From NCBI GenBank assembly GCA_963734435.1, contig CAVTHA010000003.1, positions 310,001-374,000 on the forward strand: DNA of 64,000 bases. The letters are read 5' to 3'. Under the pieces are notes generated by a model. That model searched no databases, was not told the origin of the DNA, and worked only from the letters and a program-made list of their open reading frames with translations. This document shows positions 20,068-29,318 of the stretch, one piece after another. Position numbers and translations under genes: made by a program. Each line of letters starts with the position of its first letter. The first letter of the stretch is position 1. The stretch comes from Bog-756 sp963734435. Lineage in GTDB: Bacteria > Actinomycetota > Acidimicrobiia > Acidimicrobiales > RAAP-2.

Positions 20068-20420
20068 AAAGTTGGACACCCAATAGAGACGAGCCAAAAT
20101 GGCCTCTCATGGATGGTGAACGACGACGGACCGGCTGACCCTCGGTCGAACATCCGGTGGTCAGCGAACAAGAAGTTGGATGTGGTACTCCGACTCCTGC
20201 GGGGCGAGAAGCTAGAGGAGGTCAGTCGTGAGGTGGGGGTTGGGCTCTATCGCCTGGCCGACTGGCGGGATGAGCTTCTGGAGGGCGGACAAGGAGGGCC
20301 GCAAAGGGGAGCCGGCCACCACCGAGGACCGAAGACTCCGGCTACTGGAACTGAACTGTCCGTCGCGGTGCCGTTGCCGAAGCTGGCCAAAGAGGTTCGA
20401 TCCCGATGCGAGAAAGTTTC
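20068..20420 (+). mobile_element. IS3-like relic, left end and orfA start
   Basis: CCTGGAAAGTTGGACACC starts the same left end seen at 22541 and 23144. The following frame, with RWSANKKLDVVLRLLRGEKL and EEVSREVG, is the orfA (helix-turn-helix) protein of the complete copy at 23180, but after about 60 codons it goes out of frame, and beyond about 20420 no similarity remains. No orfB is present. It abuts the 5' end of the acyltransferase gene. Confidence 0.7.
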
Positions 20421-20882
20421 CGCGCGTATACGATCCCATACCACTGTCTATCGGAAGGCGAAAGGTGGCTCGGGCGATAGACAGGAGAATGGTGGTCGGG
20501 ATGGTCGTCTTGCTCTTGACGTTCATCTTGCCGTTGAGGGTGGTGACCCTCTCGGTTACATGAACGACCCCCGGCAGTCTCCGGAATGAGATTCGTGCTG
20601 GGTGTCCCTGACATCACTCCGGTCGAGGACAACTTCAGCCTCTTCGGCAGTTCGACCCGGTCCCACTTGGCTTCAAGATAGTGGTGTCGGGACTGGCTGC
20701 TCCCGGCTCTCTGGGTCGTCAACCTGAAGGGACCGTAGGCCGTGTCAGGCGTGGCATCGGAAGCGACCGTGCCATTCGGAAGCTTTGGATATGTCGGCCG
20801 GTTGCCGACGGTCCGACACGGTTCGAGACGGCTGCATCAGTACGCCAGGACTAGCGTCGATTCGGATTGGGAGGACACCCGA
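20421..20882. other. Unassigned stretch between IS relic and family C gene
   Basis: About 460 bases. Frames are open on both strands but none resembles a known protein. It probably contains decayed DNA and the promoter of the gene at 20883. Confidence 0.35.
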
Positions 20883-22430
20883 GTGGTGAGCAGAGGTCGA
20901 GCAAGCGAGGGTCACCTTGAACCCGATGGCAGGTCTGGAGTCGGTGCGCGTATGCGGACGAACTCGGCATCTATCTTTTGTTATTGCGTCTTTGCCATTG
21001 CGTACCTGTCGCTCAGTTGGTCCGGTACTCCCCATGTGATCGACAGTTATCCTGACAGCCACACCTATCTCCCGATCAGCTTTCTCGGTCACGCGGAACG
21101 GCTCTGGACCGTGCCCGTGATCTATTCTGTTGGAGGAAGCCCCGCCGGGCGGGTCGTACTCCAGTCCCTTATAGGGATGGCCTGCTGGATCACTCTTGGG
21201 GTGCAGATCGGCCACGTGATCCGAACGAGGATGATTCGTTTGGTGGCGCAGGTTTTGATCCTGCTGACTGCGTTAACCGCTCCCGTCCTGCAATGGAATC
21301 GGATAGAACTGAGCGAATCGATCAGTATCTCGCTGACCGTTCTGCTGCTCGCAACCTCGTTGGCTCTAGCGCGACGTTTCGACACCCCAGCCCTTGTGGC
21401 ATTCCTGCTGGCTGTAATGCTCTGGACCTTTACACGTCAGGACGAAGCAATCGTCGTATTCGCGCTCCTAGTTCCATTTGCAATACTCGCGTTGGCTCGA
21501 CGACGGGTTCGCCGTCTGGCAATTATTGGACTCTCTGGTGTCGCCCTGATCGGTGTGTGGGGCCTGGCAACAGCTCTTCAGACCACGAAGACGCCGCTTC
21601 AGGGGTCAAAGGTTTCTTCCCAAGCTCAGTTGGCTGGCCTTGTTCAATGGCGTGCCGCCGTTAACCCGGGCGAGATGCGGTATCTCTGGAATCACGGTCT
21701 CCCGCATACCCGGGCCATCCAGTTTCCTCCACCATTCACAGCTACAGGCGAGCCCGTAAATGTGAAGCAGTTCGGTAATCCCTTTGCGGAATATCGAATC
21801 GCAGCTGATCCCGAATTCAAGCGATGGGCAAGTAAGAGCGGTGCGACGGTTTGGATTAAATATCTAGTTAGTCATCCCTGGCCGACGGTTTCTCAGGCTC
21901 TAATCAATGCTCCGCAGTTGATGACTATGAACCCAGACTATATTGCAACTCCGGCACTTCCACAGTGGGCGTCCACAATCGTTTACGGCAATCTGAGCTC
22001 GCTCGTCGTTCCTAACGCGCCCTCCGGCCCGCCGAGGTCGTCTGATCCGATCTATCTTGTGGTCCTAACGACCCTAGGGCTTCTCCTGTTCTTTTTTGGA
22101 GCCTTTCGTGGTCGATTGTCACGAGCTTGTTGGGTAGCGGCTCTTGCGGTGGTGTTCGTTGCGATCTGGGGTCTCGTCATCTGGAACCTTGCTGCCGGAG
22201 ACCTTCCTCGGGAGTTCATTGCCGCCGCCGTTCTTGCCCATCTAGCGGTTATTGTTCTCATTGCAAGTGCGTTGGATTCACTTATTACTGATCAGCCGTC
22301 GCAGTCGGCAGAGACAATTACCGATCCTAGTTCCTCGCCACATTCGTCAGGCGGTTCTCTTGGAATTGACGAGTTGTTAATGCCCAAGGTTGCACAGAGC
22401 AACGCGGTCTCAGTCATGCAGAAGAACTGA
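20883..22430 (+). CDS. Family C polytopic membrane protein (intact)
   Basis: The product is about 515 residues from GTG 20883. This start is chosen because the relic on the minus strand at 16591 begins at the equivalent position with an ATG. A helix (IFCYCVFAIAYLSLSW) is followed by a loop with SYPDSHTYLPISF, then VWTFTRQDEA-type sequence (LWTFTRQDEAIVVF), a long outer loop with YLWNHGLPHTRAIQFPPPF, and a C-terminal helical block (SDPIYLVVLTTLGLLLFFF) with a polar tail. The layout suggests a GT-C-like surface glycan enzyme but I recognise no characterised homolog. It is flanked on both sides by IS3-type relics, and two dead copies lie at 15-18 kb. Confidence 0.75.
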   Translation: MVSRGRASEGHLEPDGRSGVGARMRTNSASIFCYCVFAIAYLSLSWSGTPHVIDSYPDSHTYLPISFLGHAERLWTVPVIYSVGGSPAGRVVLQSLIGMACWITLGVQIGHVIRTRMIRLVAQVLILLTALTAPVLQWNRIELSESISISLTVLLLATSLALARRFDTPALVAFLLAVMLWTFTRQDEAIVVFALLVPFAILALARRRVRRLAIIGLSGVALIGVWGLATALQTTKTPLQGSKVSSQAQLAGLVQWRAAVNPGEMRYLWNHGLPHTRAIQFPPPFTATGEPVNVKQFGNPFAEYRIAADPEFKRWASKSGATVWIKYLVSHPWPTVSQALINAPQLMTMNPDYIATPALPQWASTIVYGNLSSLVVPNAPSGPPRSSDPIYLVVLTTLGLLLFFFGAFRGRLSRACWVAALAVVFVAIWGLVIWNLAAGDLPREFIAAAVLAHLAVIVLIASALDSLITDQPSQSAETITDPSSSPHSSGGSLGIDELLMPKVAQSNAVSVMQKN

Positions 22431-22540
22431 TCGACTAATCCCTTGACCTATTTCGATAGTCCTCATCGGAACGAAAATCCACCTGCAGCCCGAGTCTGGT
22501 CAAAGTGAACGGCGCGACCAATGATTCCGGGTATCCCACC

Positions 22541-23143
22541 CTGGAAGTTGGACACCGAATAGAGAGGAGCCAAGATAGCTCTCATGACGGTGAACGACGA
22601 GGGAACGGTTGACTTCCCGTCGACAACTGGTGGTCAGCGAACAAGAAGCGGAAGTGGTGCTCCGACTCCTGCTGGGCGAGGAGCTAGACGAGGTCAATCG
22701 TGAGGTGGTGGTCGAGGCTCATCGCCTCGCCGCCTGGCGGGATGAGTCCCTGGACGCCGGCAAGGATGGCCTCAAAGGGAAGCGGGCGACAACCGAGGAG
22801 GACCGAAGACTCCGGGACGCCGAGCGCAAGATCGGCGAACTGATCCCGAGAACGAGATCTGGAAGAAGGTGGCCGAAAAAAGGGGCTCCAGATGCCGCCG
22901 CAGAAGCGGCCGAGGTGAGTGCCGAGATGGACATGCCTCTCGCCACGGTCTGTCGGGTGTGACCCGATCGGATCAGAACGGTGATCGCCGATGGTTCTTT
23001 GCGGGTGAAGGCCATCGCAAGGTGTGGGCCCTACCTGCCACCGGAGCACCATCTCCCGGTGGGCAAGAACCGGTGCTCCGCCCGTCGTGCCCGGGCCCAC
23101 AACGGGCGTGTCATTGCCTTTGCACCCAACCTCTGGCGCGCAC
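22541..23143 (+). mobile_element. IS3-like element, 5' part, interrupted
   Basis: The left end CCCTGGAAGTTGGACACC is followed by a degraded orfA (RLLLGEELDEVNREV, RLAAWRDESLDAGKDGLKGK, EEDRRLRDAERKIGEL) and then pieces of orfB (EGHRKVWAL, AHNGRVIAFAPNLW). The sequence stops at the point that corresponds to APNLRWG of the complete copy, exactly where the next IS left end begins. Confidence 0.7.
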
Positions 23144-24523
23144 CCTGGGAAGTTGGACACCGAATAGAGAGGAGCCAAGATGGCTCTCATGACGGTGAAC
23201 GGGGAAGAGACTGACCTTCGGTCGAGCAACCGGTGGTCAGCGAACAAGAAGCTCGACGTGGTGCTCCGGCTCCTGCGGGGCGAGAAGCTGGAAGAGGTGA
23301 GCCGGGAGGTGGGGGTCGAAGCCCACCGCCTGGCCGCCTGGCGGGACGAGTTCCTCGACGCCGGCAAGGCAGGGGCTGAAGGGCAAACGGGCCGCCACCG
23401 AGGAGGACCGAAGACTCCGGGACGCCGAGCGCAAGATCGGCGAGCTGACCCTGGAGAACGAGATCTGGAAGAAGGTGGCCGAAAAAAGGGGGCTCCAGAT
23501 GCCGCCGCAGAAGCGGCCGAGGTGAGCGCGGAGATGGATGTTCCCCTGGCCACCGTGTGTCGGATGACCGGAGCGCCCCGGTCGACCGTCTATCACCGGC
23601 GATCCCGGGGTGACGCCCTCGGGGTCCGACCCGGTCCGAAGACCCAGGTCAGCGACGCCGAACTCACCGAGCAGATCAGAGCGGTGATCACCGACTGCCC
23701 TCTTCGCCGGGGAGGGCCATCGCAAGGTCCGGGCCCACCTCCGGCGGGACCACCAGCTCTCACGTGGGCAAGAACCGGGTGCTGCGCCTCATGCGGAACG
23801 CCGGCCTGCTTGCGCCCCAGCGGGTGGCCAAGCGCCGCCGGCCCCGGGTCCACGACGGCCGGGTCATCACCGATGCCCCCAACCTCCGCTGGGGCACCGA
23901 CGCCACCATGGCCTGGACGAGGAACGACGGCTGGGTCTGGGTGTTCGTCCTCGTCGACCACTACACCGACGAGGCCTGGGCCCACGTGGCCAAGGTGGGC
24001 AACCGCTTCGCCGCCCTCCAGCCCGTCTACGACGCGGTCATCGACCGCTTCGGCCACCTCGGATCCCGACGTCGCCCGGGGGATCAAGCTTCGCCACGAC
24101 TGGGGCAGCCAATACCGCGCCCACCACTTCCAGGGCTCGCTCAACTGGCTGGGCATCGAGGACGACGCCGCCTTCGTCGGCGAGCCCCAGGGCAACGGCG
24201 TGGCCGAACGCTTCATCGGAACGCTCAAGGAGCAGTGCCTGTGGGCCCGGCTCAGTCGACGATGTCGACGAGCTCCGCCAAGCGGTCGCCACCTTCATCG
24301 AGACCTACAACAACGAGTGGCTCATCGAACGCCTCGGGCCACCGCACACCACGAGAGGCGTTCATCGAGGCGACGGCGACGGTGGCGGCATGATGAGCCC
24401 AAACGCTCGGAAACAGCACCGCTCAGATGCGATCACAGCCCCGCAACTCGAGGGCCTGGCCCTAGGGTGCGGACGAATCGACACTCCGAGGAGACTGGGA
24501 TAGACGATCAATCTGTCCAATGG
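23144..24523 (+). mobile_element. IS3-family insertion sequence, nearly complete copy
   Basis: About 1.38 kb, a normal size for IS3. The left end holds TTGGACA (23153-23159) and the right end TGTCCAA (24514-24520) as short inverted repeats; the exact limits are uncertain by several bases. ACC lies on both sides and may be the target duplication. It carries orfA and orfB on the plus strand and appears to be inserted inside another copy of the same element (22541-23143 and 24524-24840). Confidence 0.65.
23180..24393 (+). pseudogene. IS3-type transposase orfA/orfB, frameshifted
   Basis: OrfA begins MALMTVNGEETDLRSSNRW, with a helix-turn-helix (KLDVVLRLLRGEKLEEVSRE) and coiled-coil tail (DAERKIGELTLENEIWKK). 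OrfB starts near 23533 (MDVPLATVCRMTGAPRSTVY) and has the DDE integrase core: D in WGTDATMAW, D in HDWGSQYRAHHF, and E in GNGVAERFIGTLKEQ, ending PREAFIEATATVAA. Reading breaks near 23372, 23703, 23758, 24058 and 24255 by single bases, on top of the normal -1 programmed shift expected between orfA and orfB. As read it cannot make an active enzyme. Confidence 0.8.
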
Positions 24524-24840
24524 ACCGGGGCCGCAACACCTCCGATGAGGCAACGATGCCCACCTTGGTCTGGCCGAGGGAGGACGGCTGGGTCTGGGTC
24601 TTCGTCCTCGTCGACCACTACACCGACGAGACCTGGCCCATGTGGCCAAGGTGGGCAATCGCTTCGACGCCCTCCAACCCGACTATGACCGGCGTCATCG
24701 ACCACTTCGGGACGTTGGGGCACCACTTCGAGGGTCACTAAATTGCCTCGGCATCGAAAACGATGCCACCTTCGTGGGTGAGCCCCAGTGCCCAGGGCAA
24801 TGCCGGGGCCGACGGTTCATCCGGACCCTGAAGGATCGGA
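24524..24840 (+). mobile_element. IS3-like element, 3' part (orfB remnant)
   Basis: DEATM, then WPREDGWVWVFVLVDHYTDE, KVGNRFDALQPDYD, GSLNCLGIENDATFVGEPQ and RRFIRTLKD follow orfB of the copy at 23144 in order, with frameshifts. It begins where the interrupted 5' part (22541-23143) ends, so the two are probably halves of one older element. No right end can be found. Confidence 0.65.
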
Positions 24841-24923
24841 GGTCATCACTGAGCGGTCACCGGACTAGCTACACCCGGCCGAGCCCGACGCAACTCTCTC
24901 GCTTGTCGAGCTGCTCCAGTCGT

Positions 24924-24929
24924 TAGTGT
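24924..24929 (+). promoter_or_regulatory. Possible -10 box of a leaderless promoter
   Basis: TAGTGT, 6 bases before the GTG at 24936; TTGTCG at 24903-24908 is a weak -35 candidate with 15-base spacing. No ribosome-binding site lies between. Confidence 0.3.
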
Positions 24930-24935
24930 TTCGCC

Positions 24936-26528
24936 GTGCGCGGCCCATCAGCCCTCCGATCCCGGTGGCGGATCGATGCCTTCGATCTTGTTGTCCTGCT
25001 GGCGTTCTTGGGACTCTCGATGTGGACCGTCATAGTGATGGTATCGAAGCAAACTCCTCAGCAGTTGTGGACCGGAACCAATGGCCCCTATCTCGGCGAC
25101 CAGATGCAGTATCTGGGATGGATCCGGAGCTCCGCCCAGCACGTTCTGATCGGCAATCCATACCAGATTGCCGCGAGCCAAAATGACTATCTGCAACCAG
25201 GGCTGGCGCTCTCGGGCCTTCTCGCTCGTCTGGGTGTCAGTGCGTGGCTTGCCTACCTCTTGTGGACCCCCGTCGCCGCACTCGTGCTCTTCGTGGCGGC
25301 GAGAGTCTATGTTCGCCGGCTGATCACTGGGACGGCACCACGAAGGTGCGCCCTCATCATCGCCGTGTTCTACATCTCACCGATCGCAGGGCTGGCAGAC
25401 GTCTTCCATTGGAATCAACTGCTCTTCGTACAGTCGTTCTCATCGGAGATGTGGCCGGGCACCTACCTGTGGGGATACCCGTTTACCGCTATCTGCGTCG
25501 CTTTGATGGTGGGTACCCTGATCAACTACGAGCGAGACCGTCGGAATGATCGACTCCGTCTGTGGGCGCCTCTCTGCGCCTTGCTGTGTGCGTGGCTGCA
25601 ACCGTGGCAGGGCGCGACGCTGGTTTTGATCGTGCTGGCGTCGGAGGTCTGGTTGTGGTTTCGCCATCGCCGAACGTCCCTTGCCTTACCGGCGGCGACG
25701 GTTGTCGCAGCGATGATCCCACTCATCTACTACTTTCTGCTGAGTCACCTCGACGCGACGTGGGCGCTCTCGGGACGCGTCGATTTTTCTCAGGATCTGC
25801 CGGTGGCGGACCTACTTATCACCGTTCTCCCACTCGGTGCTTGCTCGGTCTTGGCCTATCGATTCTCCGTCTCGACGTTTCAAGACGTCGCCGTGCGGAT
25901 CTGGCCGGTCGCTGCCATCACGATCTTGTGGTCCATCCAACTCACCCACATCGGCACGTTTCCGAAGCACTCGCTGCAAGGCCTCAGCGTCCCATTTGCC
26001 GTACTGGCAGTCATCGGCGTTAGCCGGATTCGCTTCGGTCTCTCCGCTACGGCGCGGGTGCTGGTAGCCTCGTTACTCGTCGCAGCAGTCGTGGCGGCGC
26101 CCGTGTTTCGACAGCTCAACAATGCGCGAACTATCGGCACCCCTACCATCCTTGGCGCTTCACCATTCTTCATTCGCCCGTCCGAGCGGGACGCTTTCAA
26201 CTTCCTGAACGAGACCCAGACCACGGGTGGAGTCCTTTCCTCCGTATATCTCGGTCAGATCGTCCCTGCTGAGACGGGCCGCCAGACGTGGGTGGGCATC
26301 TATTCGTGGACACCCGACTACCAGAGACGGACAGCGATGGCTGAGCGGCTCTTCTCGGGACAGCTGAGCCCTATAGCATCGGTCGAGTTCGTACGCTCGA
26401 GTGGCGCACGGTTTCTGCTCGCCGACTGTCAACACCGAACCGACCTCACGTCCTTGCTCCGTCCGATCCTTCAGTCAGTGCGCCGTTTCGGCTGCACCAG
26501 CGTGTACGAAGTCCGGTCGGGTAGTTGA
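24936..26528 (+). CDS. Family D polytopic membrane protein (intact)
   Basis: A 530-residue protein from GTG 24936 with about twelve hydrophobic segments. The first outer loop has GDQMQYLGWIRSSAQHVLIGNPYQ, like the donor or acceptor loop of GT39/GT-C proteins, followed by YLQPGLALSGLLARLG. A loop with FHWNQLLFVQSFSSEMWPGTYLWGYP and a soluble C-terminal domain of about 130 residues (FIRPSERDAFNFLNETQ, GIYSWTPDYQRR, ARFLLADCQ) complete it. A dead C-terminal copy is at 4803-5150. Likely acts at the outer face of the membrane in polysaccharide assembly; reaction not known. Starts 95 bases after IS sequence, so the element may have separated it from former neighbours. Confidence 0.75.
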   Translation: MRGPSALRSRWRIDAFDLVVLLAFLGLSMWTVIVMVSKQTPQQLWTGTNGPYLGDQMQYLGWIRSSAQHVLIGNPYQIAASQNDYLQPGLALSGLLARLGVSAWLAYLLWTPVAALVLFVAARVYVRRLITGTAPRRCALIIAVFYISPIAGLADVFHWNQLLFVQSFSSEMWPGTYLWGYPFTAICVALMVGTLINYERDRRNDRLRLWAPLCALLCAWLQPWQGATLVLIVLASEVWLWFRHRRTSLALPAATVVAAMIPLIYYFLLSHLDATWALSGRVDFSQDLPVADLLITVLPLGACSVLAYRFSVSTFQDVAVRIWPVAAITILWSIQLTHIGTFPKHSLQGLSVPFAVLAVIGVSRIRFGLSATARVLVASLLVAAVVAAPVFRQLNNARTIGTPTILGASPFFIRPSERDAFNFLNETQTTGGVLSSVYLGQIVPAETGRQTWVGIYSWTPDYQRRTAMAERLFSGQLSPIASVEFVRSSGARFLLADCQHRTDLTSLLRPILQSVRRFGCTSVYEVRSGS

Positions 26529-26595
26529 CGACCCCGCCCTAGTCCACCCGTCCGCCACCCATGCCCGCGGGACAGGTTCGGTCGACCAGACTCGA

Positions 26596-28044
26596 TCAGT
26601 AGTCGTGCACGAAGATCTTCAGGACCAGCCAGAGGAGCATCACGCCGCTGCCCAGCAGGATCCAACGGGTGGAGTGAGGCTTGGACCGCGGGTCGCGCAA
26701 GAGCCCGATAGTGACAAGGGGGAGAAGGACCAACGGATACAGGTACCGACCCTGAGTGTTGATCTCGGGCAATCCCGCCGGCGTCCCATAGATGAACAGG
26801 GTGGTGTCGACGAGCACGATCCCAACAAGGGTTAATACGATCGGCATCCAGATCAGCAGCCGAGTATCCAACCGGGCAGTGTGCTTCGACCCGAACTGGA
26901 GCAGGTATGCATAACTGAGCGTCAACGTGCCGACAATGATGAGGCCGACGGGTGCGTAGACGTTGTCGGCATTGAAGGGTCGGTTGTAGCCGATCGAGAA
27001 GAAGAACCCCGGGATCCACCGTTGCTCGCCGGTGCTCTCGAAGAAGGTGCGAGCCAGAACGGCCACGTACCCGAGGGGGTGGTGGATGAGGTACTGCGTC
27101 TGGGTATGCGGGTGTATCCCGAAGAGGGGTACGGGGGCTCCCAGGACATGGCGGACGGTGAGGTACCACAGCCCTGAACAGGCGAGAATGATCCCAACCG
27201 CGGCCGTCTTCAGGAATAAGGGGTGGCGCCGACGACCCAGAATGCCCGCCGGCACCATGAAGAGGAGAAAAGCAAACACGAAGAAGGTCGGCTTCGTGAG
27301 CCCCAGCCCGAGAAGGACCACTGCTAGCAGAAGGAATGAGCCCTCGTTCTCCTCGTCCGAGCGACAGCATCGCAGAGTGAGTGCCACCCCGAGCGCCGCC
27401 AGGGCGATCGTCATCGGGTCAGCGGAATAGCTTGATGCCAGCAAGAGCGTGGTGGGTAGGAGGCCGAGTACGAAGAAGACCTGCTTCCCTACAGGCGTGA
27501 TCCGAATGGCCAAGTAGAAGAGACCGACGAAGGCCAGAAGGGACGCCAGCCGACCGGCAAAGAAGATCACCGGGAGCGGTGCGCCGAATCCGCGCAGGAT
27601 CGCTACGGCAAAGAGCGACGGGATGTAGGCGACCGGGCTGTAGACAGCGGAGCCCGGAAAACCCGTGAATACAGGCGTCTGTGAGCAACCGGCTGGGCTC
27701 TGCCAGTACTGGTTGAACGAGAATGGTCCTCGTCGGGAGGCTTCTGCGGAGAACCGGTTGAAATAGTCGGTCACGCAGGGCGGCACGTATCCTCCGGTCT
27801 GACCATGGTGATTGACCGCCACGATGTTTCCGTGGGTCAGTGTCCAGACGCGGTAGAAGTGCAAGATCTCGTCGAGTCCCTGGCCGGGCGGTTGGGCGAA
27901 GACGAGGAATGTCCCAACGGGCAGAGCCAGGATCGCGAACGCCAGTGGGAGGGGAACGCGCTGAAGTCGCCGGACGACTCGATCGACTCGTTGAGAAGTG
28001 CGATTCCAATAAGCTGGGTGAGTCGCTTGAGTCCCCGCGGTCAT
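26596..28044 (-). CDS. DUF2142-family polytopic membrane protein
   Basis: A 482-residue membrane protein with a cytosolic N-terminal tail, a first helix (PLAFAILALPVGTFLVFA) and then QGLDEILHFYRVWTLTHGNIVAV, the typical DUF2142 start with an acidic motif and His-Phe-Tyr. FPGSAVYSPVAYIPSLFAV, SYSADPMTIALAALGVALTL and NTQGRYLYPLVLLPLVTIGL (QGRYLYP near the C-terminus is a strong family mark) support it. Such proteins lie in teichoic-acid and polysaccharide clusters and are related to GT-C glycosyltransferases. The gene follows the nucleotidyltransferase at 28060 with 15 bases between, so the two form a minus-strand pair. A broken relative is at 5384-6861. Confidence 0.8.
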   Translation of the reverse strand: MTAGTQATHPAYWNRTSQRVDRVVRRLQRVPLPLAFAILALPVGTFLVFAQPPGQGLDEILHFYRVWTLTHGNIVAVNHHGQTGGYVPPCVTDYFNRFSAEASRRGPFSFNQYWQSPAGCSQTPVFTGFPGSAVYSPVAYIPSLFAVAILRGFGAPLPVIFFAGRLASLLAFVGLFYLAIRITPVGKQVFFVLGLLPTTLLLASSYSADPMTIALAALGVALTLRCCRSDEENEGSFLLLAVVLLGLGLTKPTFFVFAFLLFMVPAGILGRRRHPLFLKTAAVGIILACSGLWYLTVRHVLGAPVPLFGIHPHTQTQYLIHHPLGYVAVLARTFFESTGEQRWIPGFFFSIGYNRPFNADNVYAPVGLIIVGTLTLSYAYLLQFGSKHTARLDTRLLIWMPIVLTLVGIVLVDTTLFIYGTPAGLPEINTQGRYLYPLVLLPLVTIGLLRDPRSKPHSTRWILLGSGVMLLWLVLKIFVHDY

Positions 28045-28059
28045 CTAGTTGATGCTCGC

Positions 28060-28962
28060 TCAGCCCAGGTCATTCCAAAGTCGGCTGGGCCGAATCCCAC
28101 AAGCTACCTGTCGGGCCAGTTCGGCACTCACCACCGGAAGGTCGGCGGCGTGGGTGACACCCACCAGCTTGGCGTCCGTGGTGATGACCCGGATCGGCAA
28201 GCCCTGGTCGTTCCTGAGCATGGTGGCCACCATCTCGGGCAGAAGAACCTCGGCTTTGGGTACTTCCAGGCCCGCCGCAACCCGGCCCAACAGCATCTCC
28301 TCGTCCAAACCCGATGCGTCCATTGCCGACTCCATGATCGCCCAGATGACAGGTCGGAATCCCCATAGGTTGACAGAGGTCGGCAATCCGCCATCGAGCT
28401 TGGTCGGTTCGAGTCCGTCCTCGGAGGTGAAGCTCTCGCCATGTTCGCGGCGGGCGATCTGTCGCCGCTCGGTCAGGCCGCGCAGGTATCCCCCCTCGTC
28501 CACGACGCAGATTCCCCGAGTGACCGGATCGTCGGTAGCCACCGTAGATCTCAGTTGGTACCCGATCAGCACATGCTCTTCAGGTTCAGATCGAAGGTGT
28601 CGAAGCAAAGCCCCCATGGCCTGTTCGCTGTAGATATCGTCGGCATTGGACACCGCGAAGGGCTCGGACGGATCGAGCGAGCTCTTGGCAGCCAGGACAG
28701 CATGCACGGTACCGAGCGGAAGACGCTGCTCGGCGAACGAAACGCGCACCGATGCCGGCCAACATCGTTCGACGTGGTAACGAATGGCAGGTCCCGTCTC
28801 AGGGTGAAGGACCAGGACGAACTGGTCGAACCCGACCGCCTGCGCATCGCTTGCCAACAAGTCGATGACCGCCTCGCCGTTGGGTCCGATCGGAGCCAAC
28901 GGCTTGCAACCACCATACCGGCGGGCCATACCGGCAGCCAGGACGACAAGGGAAGGCGACAC
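28060..28962 (-). CDS. Sugar-phosphate nucleotidyltransferase-like protein
   Basis: A 300-residue NTP-transferase fold protein. It starts SLVVLAAGMARRYGGCKPLAPIG, the nucleotide-binding loop (LAAGxxxR..KPLAP), with the lysine of CKPLAP suited to bind phosphate. VSNADDIYSEQAMGALLRHL contains the metal-binding acidic motif NADD, where most relatives have xGD. The second half (SVNLWGFRPVIWAIMES, VITTDAKLVGVTHAAD) matches a group of uncharacterised relatives of the GlmU/RfbA family. It may make a sugar nucleotide for the DUF2142 gene directly downstream. Substrate unknown. Confidence 0.75.
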   Translation of the reverse strand: MSPSLVVLAAGMARRYGGCKPLAPIGPNGEAVIDLLASDAQAVGFDQFVLVLHPETGPAIRYHVERCWPASVRVSFAEQRLPLGTVHAVLAAKSSLDPSEPFAVSNADDIYSEQAMGALLRHLRSEPEEHVLIGYQLRSTVATDDPVTRGICVVDEGGYLRGLTERRQIARREHGESFTSEDGLEPTKLDGGLPTSVNLWGFRPVIWAIMESAMDASGLDEEMLLGRVAAGLEVPKAEVLLPEMVATMLRNDQGLPIRVITTDAKLVGVTHAADLPVVSAELARQVACGIRPSRLWNDLG

Positions 28963-29318
28963 GACCCCCTAGGCCCTTCGGCACCGCATGTATGCCGCAT
29001 CTTCCGGCGTTGGCCCTTTTCTTTCCAGCTGCAACGGGGCGGTGCCCCAGCGAGCCATAGCTGCGTTGCGCGATGTCCTCATGGCTCAGTTCGACTCGAG
29101 TACGTGGATGACGTGACGCTGGCAATGGCTCCAGCACCGGCGCTGACCATCATGCCACGAGTGGTCCGCGCCGGGGCCGATGTTGCCGTGGACGCGAGGA
29201 CCCCGCTCGGCCAAGCCATTTCAGGTGCCGGAGGGCGGCCGGCGGTGGTGCCTGCTGTAGCGTTATCCGGTGATGTCAGGCTTGGCTGCCTCTGCAGCGA
29301 TCCGGATCTGAAGGTTCC
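28963..29318. other. Divergent intergenic stretch, 356 bases
   Basis: It separates the minus-strand nucleotidyltransferase from the plus-strand membrane protein at 29319, so it should carry both promoters. A small GGGGC-GGT-GCCCC hairpin lies near 29035. No gene or clear promoter box stands out. Confidence 0.35.

Noticed and set aside
20000..20097. N-terminal extension of the acyltransferase to 20097
   Set aside because: The extra codons overlap the IS left end repeated at 22541 and 23144, so they are not part of the native protein.
20421..20740. A plus-strand peptide resembling the end of a carrier-protein domain (near 20605)
   Set aside because: The serine attachment motif is absent and no enzyme domain lies around it.
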